In this document: piece by piece, positions 1 to 5,238 of the stretch
Position numbering within the stretch: the first letter of the stretch is position 1
Layout of the letters: every line of letters starts with the position of its first letter
Origin: Methylococcaceae bacterium
GTDB lineage: Bacteria; Pseudomonadota; Gammaproteobacteria; Methylococcales; Methylomonadaceae
Assembly (NCBI GenBank): GCA_021647145.1
Contig: JAKIVF010000160.1
Coordinates: 1-6,011, forward strand
Reading direction: 5' to 3'
Length of the DNA: 6,011 nt
The notes under the pieces: model-generated
Databases searched by the model: none
Told to the model about the DNA's origin: nothing
What the model saw: only the letters and a program-made list of their open reading frames with translations
Position numbers and translations under genes: made by a program

Positions 1-96
1 CCTTTCTCAGCTTATGAATCCTATCTTTCCCTGAAGAAAGAACTATTTAATGTACTTTCTAATATTGGAATAACTTACAATGTTGAGTTTTCTTGA
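1..96 (+). CDS. C-terminal end of an unrecognised protein (5' partial)
   Basis: Frame 1 is open from the left edge to a TGA at 94-96, giving 31 residues that end in ITYNVEFS. The stretch is mostly hydrophilic, with a lysine/glutamate-rich middle (SLKKELFNVL) that could be an amphipathic helix. I do not recognise the family. It ends 43 bases before the VapC-type toxin on the same strand, so the two could share a transcript. The tail does not resemble the usual Phd/YefM-type antitoxin C-terminus, and the gap is wider than the overlap or near-contact normal for an antitoxin-toxin pair. It is a fragment only because of the window edge; nothing shows that the gene itself is broken. An open frame this short can arise by chance, so the call is tentative. 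Confidence 0.4.
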   Translation, partial: PFSAYESYLSLKKELFNVLSNIGITYNVEFS

Positions 97-139
97 AAGG
101 TTAAATTAATTTTACGTGGGTACTTAGCTAATAGTAGGG

Positions 140-526
140 ATGAAAATACTTATTGATTCTCATGCGTTACTATGGCTGATTACTGATAATAAAAAACTCT
201 CAAAAAATAGCAAAATTTATTTTACTGATCCAAAAAATGAACTTTACTTTAGCATGGCTAGTTTTTGGGAAATTTGTATTAAAATCAGTCTCGGAAAATT
301 ATCCTTATCTACAAACTGGGAACAGACTATCAAAGAGGAGTTGAGTTTTAATTCAGTTCAATTATTACCTATTTCTACAGAGCATTGCATACAAGTAACA
401 AAACTCCCTTTTCATCATCGAGACCCATTTGATCGACTTATTATTGCACAAGCAATAGTTAATGAATTACATATAATGAGTATTGATACTCAATTTGAGC
501 ATTATCCAATTTCATTAATTTGGTAA
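140..526 (+). CDS. vapC: PIN-domain toxin of a VapBC-type toxin-antitoxin system
   Basis: The 128-residue product has the length and layout of a single-domain PIN ribonuclease. The acidic residues expected to hold the catalytic metal are present: D6 in the opening strand (KILIDSHALLW), E44 in ASFWEI, D98 in the HHRDPFDRLIIAQA block (with D95 beside it), and D116 in SIDTQFEHY. The DSHALLW start and RDPFDR motif are typical of the VapC subgroup usually paired with a Phd/YefM-like antitoxin. VapC toxins are known to cleave structured RNA such as tRNA or rRNA when freed from the antitoxin; the target here cannot be read from sequence. The ATG at 140 directly follows GGG, leaving no normal Shine-Dalgarno spacing, and an in-frame stop at 125-127 rules out a longer start. 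No antitoxin is recognisable on either side in this window. The active site looks intact. Confidence 0.85.
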   Translation: MKILIDSHALLWLITDNKKLSKNSKIYFTDPKNELYFSMASFWEICIKISLGKLSLSTNWEQTIKEELSFNSVQLLPISTEHCIQVTKLPFHHRDPFDRLIIAQAIVNELHIMSIDTQFEHYPISLIW

Positions 527-995
527 TTCCTCCCTTCCCCAGCTATTAAAGTAAGAATCAGTTCGTCAAGTCACCTATTATCCTAGAAAAATCCAATCTC
601 TACGTCGCTTACACTCACAAAAACTCTGTACCTATACTTTATTTCTATACATTACTAACAAGTAACTTTCCTTCCGCATATACAGAAAAATTAATTTCAA
701 GTTATTTTCCTTCTTTTACAACAAGATAAAAATTTGCTGCTATTCTTTAATCATTACTAACCATTCCATATCTTTCTACTTTGACAGAACTATCACAGTA
801 TTTATCAGCTGACTTTTAATAATGTAATTGCTGTAGGTCACTCCAAAAGTTTCTATGGTTCCCCCCTCCCCCTTTCGGCAAGAGACATAATTAAAAATAA
901 TTTTCAATTTAGCAATAATAACGCTGGGTTGCCAAAGAAACAGAATTTACAGTTTTTATCACTCCCTTGGAAAGGAGATAAAACAGGAAAATATT
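527..995. other. 470-bp AT-rich intergenic spacer
   Basis: I see no convincing gene on either strand here. The stretch is AT-rich with many short stop-interrupted frames. It holds one candidate promoter (781-808) and a conspicuous C-tract (861-872). A purine-rich segment with AAGGAG (972-977) lies too far (about 18 bases) from the TTG start of the next gene to be its main ribosome site, whereas AGGA at 985-988 is correctly spaced. The spacer is long enough to hide a small RNA or a decayed gene, but nothing in it supports one. Confidence 0.5.
781..808 (+). promoter_or_regulatory. Candidate sigma-70-type promoter upstream of the O-antigen ligase-like gene
   Basis: A perfect TTGACA (781-786) is followed after 16 bases by TATCAG (803-808), which matches the -10 consensus at four of six positions. 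A transcript from about 815 would have a leader of roughly 180 bases before the TTG start at 996. The -35 box is excellent but the -10 box is mediocre, and in AT-rich DNA such pairs arise by chance. Confidence 0.35.
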
Positions 996-998
996 TTG
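985..998 (+). promoter_or_regulatory. Ribosome binding site that supports a TTG start at 996
   Basis: AGGA at 985-988 lies seven bases before TTG at 996-998. The next in-frame ATG, at 1029 (codon 12), is preceded by an A-rich stretch with no purine box. The TTG is therefore the better-supported start, although only 11 residues depend on it. Confidence 0.5.
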
Positions 999-2963
999 AA
1001 TAATACTTCAAACAAGTTAATAAACAACATGAAAAAAATCACTACCCAATTCAGTTCTTTTTTTGAGGCTTTAATTGTCATATCAGCCTTACTCATAGTG
1101 ATGTATGCAGAAGGGCAAAATATTTTAATTTTAAAATGGTTTCCACTTACTCTGCTTTGGGGTATCACTTTATGGTATTTAAGAACCTCTTATATTTACA
1201 ATTCAATACTCAAAGACAATCTATTTATTAGCCTTTTGGCTTTTGTAGCTTGGGCAGTAATTTCAAGTTTATTTTTATCATCCGCAAAATCAATTAGCAT
1301 CCTGATGCTAATACCTTTTATTGGCGGTTTATTAAGCTATCTAATTGGATATGCAGGTAGTGATAAAAAAGATCGTTATGTAGACTGGTTATTAATGGGT
1401 GTAGGCATAATATTGGCATTCATTACTTGCTATCAAAAATTTGCTTTAGGTGAAAATAGACCAACAGGGCTTCTTAGTAACTGGAATTCTCACGCGGCTG
1501 TTCTAACTATTATTATTCTACCCTGGGTTTTACGTTATGCATTAAAACCTACTGTCACCCCTTTTCAACTCAGTTACACAAGTATTCTTAGTTTCTTTTT
1601 TGCATTTGCAATAAGTTTAACACTTAGCCGAGGCGTTTTACTCATTAGCGGAGTAGGTTTTATTTGCCTATTCTGGATAGCCTGGCGAAAACAGCTATTT
1701 TATAAACACAGCCTTATTCTTTTAACAGCATTTATTGCTGGATACTTAATAATGGGGCTGTTTAGTACAGAAACTATCATCTCGCGCATTCAAGATACTT
1801 CACAAGCTGAATCATTGGTTTCATTAGGTTCTGGACGCCATTTACTTTGGCTTCCTGCTTGGGAAATGTATCTGGACCGTCCTTTTATTGGTTGGGGACT
1901 TGGGACTTTTCGCTTTCTTTATTTGCAATATAAGCCCGTTCTATCTGGAGAATCAGGCGAGTATGCTCATAATGACTATTTACAATTTCTTCTTGAACTA
2001 GGCCCTATAGGCCTCATTCTATTTCTAGGATTTGTATTTTTGTTAATCAAGCGTTTTTTTAATTTTATGGCAACTCAATGGCCTAAACCATCGACACATA
2101 AAATCGAAGCGTTGGCATTATTAACACCATGCATAGGGCTTTTAATGCATACTTTTTTTACTTTTCATTTGTACCATTTTACCTTGCAAATAATTTTTGG
2201 CTATTATTTAGGGCGGTCATCTAGATATTTACAAAGTGACCAGAATATCGTCCACAAAAAATTCAAACAGGGAGATGATCATAAATATCGCCTGTTTTAT
2301 CGTGGGTTCGCTTCACTCGTTGCCTTTCTTATCATTTGCTTTGGTTTATCTTTAAACTTCCTAAATAATGCTGAACTTGAGACAAACAAAGAAAAGAAAA
2401 TGGATTATCTTTGGAAAGCAGGGTTATTTTTCCCCAGTTTAGAACGCTATGACTCCTATAGTTCTTTCATGTTATCCAAACATTTACAAAAACTAGAATC
2501 AATCCCTGGTTCATCACAACAACGCGACCAAATGGCAGCACTTGCTTTAGCAGAAGTGGATACAGCCATAGATAAAATGCCATATAACGTAAGAAATTAT
2601 ATAACTAAAGCCAGTATCCTAAAAACCCTACATAAAGACATTGCTACAGTGAGTGAGCAATATGAAATTGCTTTAAAAAAACACCCTATCGTATTGAGCA
2701 TTCGTTCTCAATATGCCCACTATTTAGTTTCCCATCAACAGTATAAAAAGGCGCTTTCAGTTTTATGGGCTGCCTGGGGTCGTTTAAACGTAGAACGCTA
2801 TCAGGTTGGAATTAGTTTTTTAACCTATCATTTAAAGATCAATAACCAATATGGTGATAAAAATGACAGTCTGTTGATTGAACGAGAAATACAGAGTTTA
2901 ACTAAATTAGACGGAATAAAAAAAGGGGGGACTTTTGTATTTAAGACAACTGGAAATAAATAA
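996..2963 (+). CDS. O-antigen ligase/polymerase family membrane protein with C-terminal repeat-like domain
   Basis: This 655-residue protein has about ten to twelve membrane segments between roughly residues 22 and 400 and one more near 438-455. It belongs to the Wzy_C superfamily, whose members polymerise O-antigen, ligate it to lipid A-core (WaaL) or transfer glycans to protein (PglL), using a lipid-linked donor on the periplasmic side. Supporting features are R155 in ENRPTG, R212 in LSRG, GSGR at 278-281, the block WGLGTF, and H325 in YAHNDYLQ, the conserved histidine region of the long periplasmic loop. After the last membrane segment, residues about 470-640 are soluble and helical, with TPR-like spacing (LAEVDTAIDKMP, EQYEIALKKHP, QYKKALSVLW). 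This resembles the tails of PglL-like and some polymerase enzymes, so ligase, polymerase and protein oligosaccharyltransferase all remain possible. No glycan genes adjoin it. Translation probably starts at TTG 996; ATG 1029 is the alternative. Confidence 0.85.
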   Translation: MNNTSNKLINNMKKITTQFSSFFEALIVISALLIVMYAEGQNILILKWFPLTLLWGITLWYLRTSYIYNSILKDNLFISLLAFVAWAVISSLFLSSAKSISILMLIPFIGGLLSYLIGYAGSDKKDRYVDWLLMGVGIILAFITCYQKFALGENRPTGLLSNWNSHAAVLTIIILPWVLRYALKPTVTPFQLSYTSILSFFFAFAISLTLSRGVLLISGVGFICLFWIAWRKQLFYKHSLILLTAFIAGYLIMGLFSTETIISRIQDTSQAESLVSLGSGRHLLWLPAWEMYLDRPFIGWGLGTFRFLYLQYKPVLSGESGEYAHNDYLQFLLELGPIGLILFLGFVFLLIKRFFNFMATQWPKPSTHKIEALALLTPCIGLLMHTFFTFHLYHFTLQIIFGYYLGRSSRYLQSDQNIVHKKFKQGDDHKYRLFYRGFASLVAFLIICFGLSLNFLNNAELETNKEKKMDYLWKAGLFFPSLERYDSYSSFMLSKHLQKLESIPGSSQQRDQMAALALAEVDTAIDKMPYNVRNYITKASILKTLHKDIATVSEQYEIALKKHPIVLSIRSQYAHYLVSHQQYKKALSVLWAAWGRLNVERYQVGISFLTYHLKINNQYGDKNDSLLIEREIQSLTKLDGIKKGGTFVFKTTGNK

Positions 2964-2999
2964 CCCACCCATTATTAAATTTGAGGGTTGATAAGTAGT

Positions 3000-3021
3000 C
3001 AGATAATCTTTTGATTATCTG
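3000..3021. repeat. Perfect 9-bp inverted repeat with TTTT loop
   Basis: The arms 3000-3008 (CAGATAATC) and 3013-3021 pair perfectly around a TTTT loop, 37 bases after the O-antigen ligase-like stop. Neither strand has a run of T after the stem, so it is not a standard intrinsic terminator. It might instead be a transcript-end stabilising hairpin, a protein-binding palindrome or a mobile-element relic. It lies between the ligase gene and the end of the minus-strand pseudogene remnant. Confidence 0.6.
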
Positions 3022-3053
3022 GATTAAAAGAAGTATTCTTTCTGGTTCTAATT

Positions 3054-3440
3054 CTACTTTTTGTAGACGTGAACTTTCCAGCTTGTCCAGTGTGGTTCAC
3101 GAATGATTGCTGCCAATGAGTCTACTTGGTCAAAACCTGATGAATTGCCGGAGCCCAAGTTTCCTGCTGGAACGGTTTAGGATCATTATCATTTACACCA
3201 TCCCCCTGAGCCATCTCGCCAGACTGAAATAACTTTACCCCTGGATAATCCAAACCACAGTAAAAGGATAAACTAATCGACCAAATAAACCTGTAACTGG
3301 ATATTATTGGCTGGAGCAGATCGATTCTGCGTCACACCTATTATGCCTATCGTTTGTTTTGGAGCCCCTTCAGCAGCAGATCCAACGCCTCCCAACTCAA
3401 CATATACACCTATAATATCCATCAGTTGCTGACCATAAAG
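3054..3440 (-). pseudogene. Frameshifted remnant of an unrecognised protein
   Basis: Read on the minus strand, three frames in turn give protein-like pieces. The first, from about 3440 downward, contains MDIIGVYVELGGVG and NNIQLQVYLVD and ends at a TAG. In another frame it continues as SISLSFYCGLDYPGVKLF and FQQETWAPAIHQVLTK, stopping at 3122-3124. A third frame gives FDQVDSLAAIIREPHWTSWK and stops at 3054-3056. Tryptophan- and proline-containing segments on both sides of the frame changes suggest a once-continuous gene with at least one or two indels. I do not recognise the family. Its upstream end runs without a break into the ISAs1-like remnant in one shared frame, so the boundary at about 3440 is my estimate. 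The plus-strand frame over 3354-3632 looks like a shadow. Confidence 0.35.
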
Positions 3441-3713
3441 CCTCGAACTGAATTTTCCAGTATCAATCGCAGCAAATACATGACCAAAGGTATTTTGAGA
3501 AGGAGCCCATTGGGTATACCTAAAAGTTCAACAAACCATTCTTTTTTGGCTTCGGCAAACTCTTCAATAACCGCCCAAATTTTTGCTCCACAATTAACTG
3601 CACGCAGCATAATAAAAACTATCTTGAAGTAGATGTTTCTTTTGCCTGTCAACTCGTGGATCTTTAACGCTTAAAAAGTGCTGTAAAATAAATGCTATAG
3701 GTTTTGCTGTCAT
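3441..3713 (-). pseudogene. Truncated, frameshifted ISAs1-family transposase remnant
   Basis: The minus strand starts at ATG 3713 with an N-terminus like ISAs1 (H-repeat-associated) DDE transposases: FLSVKDPRVDRQKKHLL. Near 3620-3623 the reading shifts frame and continues as AVNCGAKIWAVIEEFAEAKK and EWFVELLGIPNG, matching the family pattern 'CAVICGA..W..IE.FG.AK..W...FL.LPNG'. A second shift at the C run 3506-3508 leads to APSQNTFGHVFAAID, the counterpart of 'IPSHDTFGRVF'. The match ends at about KFSS (near 3441). Only the first 90 or so residues remain of a protein normally around 350-400 long, so the DDE catalytic part is missing. The first shift fits a small indel in GATAGT; the second fits loss of one G from a G run. 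The element is dead. The family call comes from remembered motifs. Confidence 0.7.
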
Positions 3714-3820
3714 TTTAAATCAAAATGTTAGACCGAATACCTCATCTAATTTATATTATCGAACCTTTTTAAGTCCATTTGCCCTGGGTGACAACGTATA
3801 GTTATTGCTTTTTTTTGTTT

Positions 3821-3845
3821 TTGGCATATAAAAAAACTTGCCAAA
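3821..3845. repeat. Short inverted repeat overlapping the tRNA promoter -35 box
   Basis: TTGGCA (3821-3826) and TGCCAA (3839-3844) form an inverted repeat with a 12-base A/T-rich spacer, extendable by one pair (T3820 with A3845). The right arm covers the -35 hexamer TTGCCA of the tRNA-Lys promoter. Two half-sites about 18 bases apart could be an operator, but chance is also plausible. Confidence 0.35.
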
Positions 3846-3865
3846 CTATAAAAAATCACTATAAT
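3838..3865 (+). promoter_or_regulatory. Sigma-70-type promoter of tRNA-Lys
   Basis: TTGCCA (3838-3843) matches five of six consensus bases. After 16 bases it is followed by a perfect TATAAT (3860-3865). Transcription would start at about 3872, eight bases before the mature tRNA 5' end at 3880. This is a near-consensus arrangement, as expected for a strongly expressed stable RNA. No GC-rich discriminator is visible. Confidence 0.8.
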
Positions 3866-3879
3866 TGTTATTCTTTGTT

Positions 3880-3955
3880 GGGTCGCTAGCTCAGTTGGTA
3901 GAGCACCGCACTTTTAATGCGATGGTCGACGGTTCGAATCCGTCGCGACCCACCA
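3880..3955 (+). tRNA. tRNA-Lys, anticodon UUU
   Basis: The 76 bases fold as a full cloverleaf: acceptor stem GGGTCGC (3880-3886) with GCGACCC (3945-3951), D arm 3889-3904, anticodon loop CTTTTAA (3911-3917) with TTT at 3913-3915, five-base variable loop, T stem GACGG/CCGTC with loop TTCGAAT, discriminator A3952 and encoded CCA (3953-3955). The sequence resembles the E. coli lysine tRNA closely in the acceptor, D and T arms. One oddity is that the first anticodon-stem pair (27-43, bases C3906 and A3922) is a C-A mismatch; the other four pairs are intact. It is a single gene with its own promoter and terminator. Its 3' end is a common type of target for integrating elements, and a recombinase-like remnant lies 73 bases downstream. 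Confidence 0.97.
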
Positions 3956-3970
3956 TATAAACAACTGATT

Positions 3971-3995
3971 AACCAGCCTATAAGCTGGTTTTTTT
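3971..3995 (+). terminator. Intrinsic terminator after tRNA-Lys
   Basis: The stem AACCAGC (3971-3977) pairs perfectly with GCTGGTT (3984-3990) across a six-base loop and ends in an unbroken run of seven T (3989-3995). It lies 16 bases beyond the tRNA CCA, so the tRNA appears to be a one-gene transcription unit. Confidence 0.9.
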
Positions 3996-4027
3996 ATGCC
4001 TGAAATAAAAAAAGATGCATAAGAACG

Positions 4028-4138
4028 TCAACAAAACATCAACGCGGCTAGTTTTTTCTCTAAAACCTTCGTCATGGAATCAGACGCAATATGAGTATGT
4101 TTCATGATCATATTATGAAGAATGGCCTTAAACGTCAT
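4028..4138 (-). pseudogene. Probable remnant of a tyrosine recombinase (integrase) C-terminus
   Basis: A 36-codon frame runs from ATG 4138 to TGA 4028-4030. Its sequence (TFKAILHN, then MKHTHIASDSMTKVLEKKLA) aligns by eye with the last catalytic box of tyrosine recombinases, typically 'LKAxLGHxxIxMTxxYxHIAxD'. The usual GH...T...Y spacing is about five residues too long to fit, so a short internal deletion is implied, and the nucleophile tyrosine position reads histidine (KHTH). It therefore cannot be active. A G-rich run (4146-4155 on the minus strand reads GGGGGAGGGG) lies seven bases upstream of the ATG and looks like a strong ribosome site, so a real small protein is an alternative. Its place beside the 3' end of tRNA-Lys is where integrase genes often sit, which supports the remnant reading. 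The family assignment is inference from a short match. Confidence 0.4.
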
Positions 4139-4476
4139 TATTTTACCCCTCCCCCATTAATCACATAAAATAGCTTGCAAAGGGTTGTGACGTAATACGT
4201 GTGTTCTTTATCCCTTTTAGGCTAAAAAAACGTAAAATATCATAAAACTTCGTTACAATTGCAAGTCCTTTTTTATTAAATTGCTATGTTTTTAAAGTCC
4301 CCCTCTTTCTTCATTGCTGGTAACATATTCTGTAAAATACGAAGAAACACGTCTTGGTTGACTTTAAAATGCTGGTTTGCGTATGTTTCCTTGCAAGTTT
4401 ATCTTTAAAGGGAGCACTCATGCTCTAGCTCTAAATTTCCAGTTAAATACCACTCAAAATTTAGAAGACCCTTTTA
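4139..4476. other. Intergenic region with no convincing gene
   Basis: This stretch is AT-rich and crowded with stops. Two open but unsupported frames cross it. One is a minus-strand frame (4276-4398) containing KVNQDVFLRILQNMLPAMKK with no start codon before its internal methionine. The other is a plus-strand frame (4383-4496) containing LALNFQLNTTQNLEDPF. They overlap on opposite strands, have no ribosome sites, and match nothing I recognise; both may be decayed pieces of an old element. A small hairpin, GAGCA-CTCA-TGCTC (4412-4425), has no T tract. Confidence 0.45.
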
Positions 4477-4505
4477 TTGAAAAAGAAAGATACTAGTTTT
4501 AGAAT
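4477..4505 (+). promoter_or_regulatory. Sigma-70-type promoter of the DUF1499 gene
   Basis: TTGAAA (4477-4482) and TAGAAT (4500-4505) each match the consensus at five of six bases and are separated by the ideal 17 bases. Transcription from about 4512 would leave a 28-base leader before ATG 4540. A poorer pair further upstream (TTGACT at 4358, TATGTT at 4382, 18-base spacer) could be a secondary promoter. Confidence 0.6.
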
Positions 4506-4539
4506 GAGCAGTTTACATACTTAATATGATCCATGGAAT

Positions 4540-4977
4540 ATGAAACAAAACTTTAAACAAACTATACTTATTTTTTTATTATTTACATTACCTGTTTCAG
4601 TGTTCTCAAACCAGAAAATAATACTTAATATGAAACTTAAGCAATGTCCTAACTCACCCAACTGTGTTTCTAGTCAGAGTGATTCTAAATCTCACTATAT
4701 AGAACCCCTATCTTACAAATCATCAGATGATGAAGCAATGCAAAAAATAAAAAAAACCATTCTTACTATGCCTCGTACTAAACTTGTAGAAGAAAAAAAC
4801 CACTATTTACACGTAGAATTTAAATCTTCTATACTCAGGTTTGTGGATGATGTTGAAATTATTATTGATGATTCTGAAAAAGTCATACATTTTAGGTCTG
4901 CATCAAGGGTTGGCCATTCAGACTTTGGTGCAAATCGTCGACGAATTAATGAAATTAAGAAACTTTTTTTACAATAA
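4540..4977 (+). CDS. DUF1499 family protein with N-terminal signal sequence
   Basis: The 145-residue product starts with a basic end (MKQNFKQ) and a hydrophobic core (TILIFLLFTLPVSVF, about residues 8-22), which look like a signal peptide cleaved near S23, or an uncleaved anchor. The rest matches DUF1499: CPNSPNCVSSQ (C36 and C42), HYIEPLSY, YLHVEF (89-94), LRFVDDVEI (99-107) and the closing RSASRVGHSDFGANRRRI (119-136). Family members are small envelope or lipoprotein-like proteins of unknown function; I infer an exported location here. The start is ATG 4540, which has only a weak GGAA (4535-4538) right before it; starting at M31 would remove the export signal. It has its own promoter. No terminator is visible before the IS3 remnant 7 bases downstream. 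The domain appears complete. Confidence 0.85.
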   Translation: MKQNFKQTILIFLLFTLPVSVFSNQKIILNMKLKQCPNSPNCVSSQSDSKSHYIEPLSYKSSDDEAMQKIKKTILTMPRTKLVEEKNHYLHVEFKSSILRFVDDVEIIIDDSEKVIHFRSASRVGHSDFGANRRRINEIKKLFLQ

Positions 4978-4983
4978 TACTAA

Positions 4984-5225
4984 TGTGTCAACACTATTCA
5001 GGACACAAGTTTACACAGATTTTTGCTGAATTTCATATTCTACTGGTGGTAACTTTTCAACGCTGATTGACATGTCGCTTTAGGTTTTGAATACTTTCTA
5101 ATCTAGGTATGAAATGTATTTACATTAACACCCAAATCTTTAGCTGTTTTAGCAATAGGTTGATCGGATTCAATGGCTATTTTAACGGCTGATTCTTTAA
5201 ATTCTGTAAGTTGCCATAAACCCAT
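4984..5225 (-). mobile_element. Internally deleted IS3-family insertion sequence
   Basis: On the minus strand the element keeps the start of the first transposase gene, the last codons of the second, and what looks like its right terminus. The terminus would be at 4984, where the plus strand reads TGTGTCAACACTATTCAGG; ends of TG...CA form are usual for this family, and the gene end lies 22 bases inside it. No matching inverted copy is found in the 13 bases between 5225 and the neighbouring gene, so the other terminus is lost. The middle of the element (most of OrfA and OrfB, including the DDE core) is deleted, with the junction at roughly 5080-5090. It cannot move by itself. It separates the convergent DUF1499 and desaturase-family genes. 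Confidence 0.65.
5011..5225 (-). pseudogene. IS3-family transposase remnant: OrfA N-terminus joined to OrfB C-terminus
   Basis: From ATG 5225 the minus strand reads a helix-turn-helix OrfA start: LTEFKESAVKIAIESDQ, then IAKTAKDLGVNVNTFHT, followed by TAG at 5103-5105 where the family has the tryptophan of 'W.RKY' (TGG to TAG, codon 41). Past the stop, IRKYSKPK continues the family pattern. The same frame then loses similarity and ends at 5040-5042. In another frame VEKLPPVEYEIQQKSV runs to TAA 5011-5013, which resembles the extreme C-terminus of the OrfB integrase ('..SPVEYE..'). A nonsense mutation and a large internal deletion therefore both affect it. OrfA normally binds the element's terminal repeats and is joined to OrfB by frameshifting; none of that is possible here. 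The OrfA match is strong, the OrfB tail weaker. Confidence 0.75.
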
Positions 5226-5238
5226 AGCTCAACTAAAT

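Noticed and set aside
959..1168. Minus-strand open frame of 69 codons
   Set aside because: It overlaps the start of the well-supported O-antigen ligase-like gene antisense, has no family resemblance and is best read as a shadow.
2962..2989. AACCC...GGGTT pairing right after the O-antigen ligase-like stop
   Set aside because: Only five pairs close an 18-base loop with no T tract, so it is too weak to call a terminator.
3354..3632. Plus-strand open frame of 92 codons
   Set aside because: It lies antisense to the ISAs1 relic and the unidentified remnant, whose minus-strand frames carry recognisable motifs; its own product resembles nothing.
4383..4496. Plus-strand 37-codon frame with ATG at 4383
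   Set aside because: It has no ribosome site or recognisable motif, it overlaps an equally unsupported minus-strand frame, and the DUF1499 promoter sits in its end.
4841..5029. Plus-strand open frame of 62 codons overlapping DUF1499
   Set aside because: It is an out-of-frame shadow of the conserved DUF1499 C-terminus.
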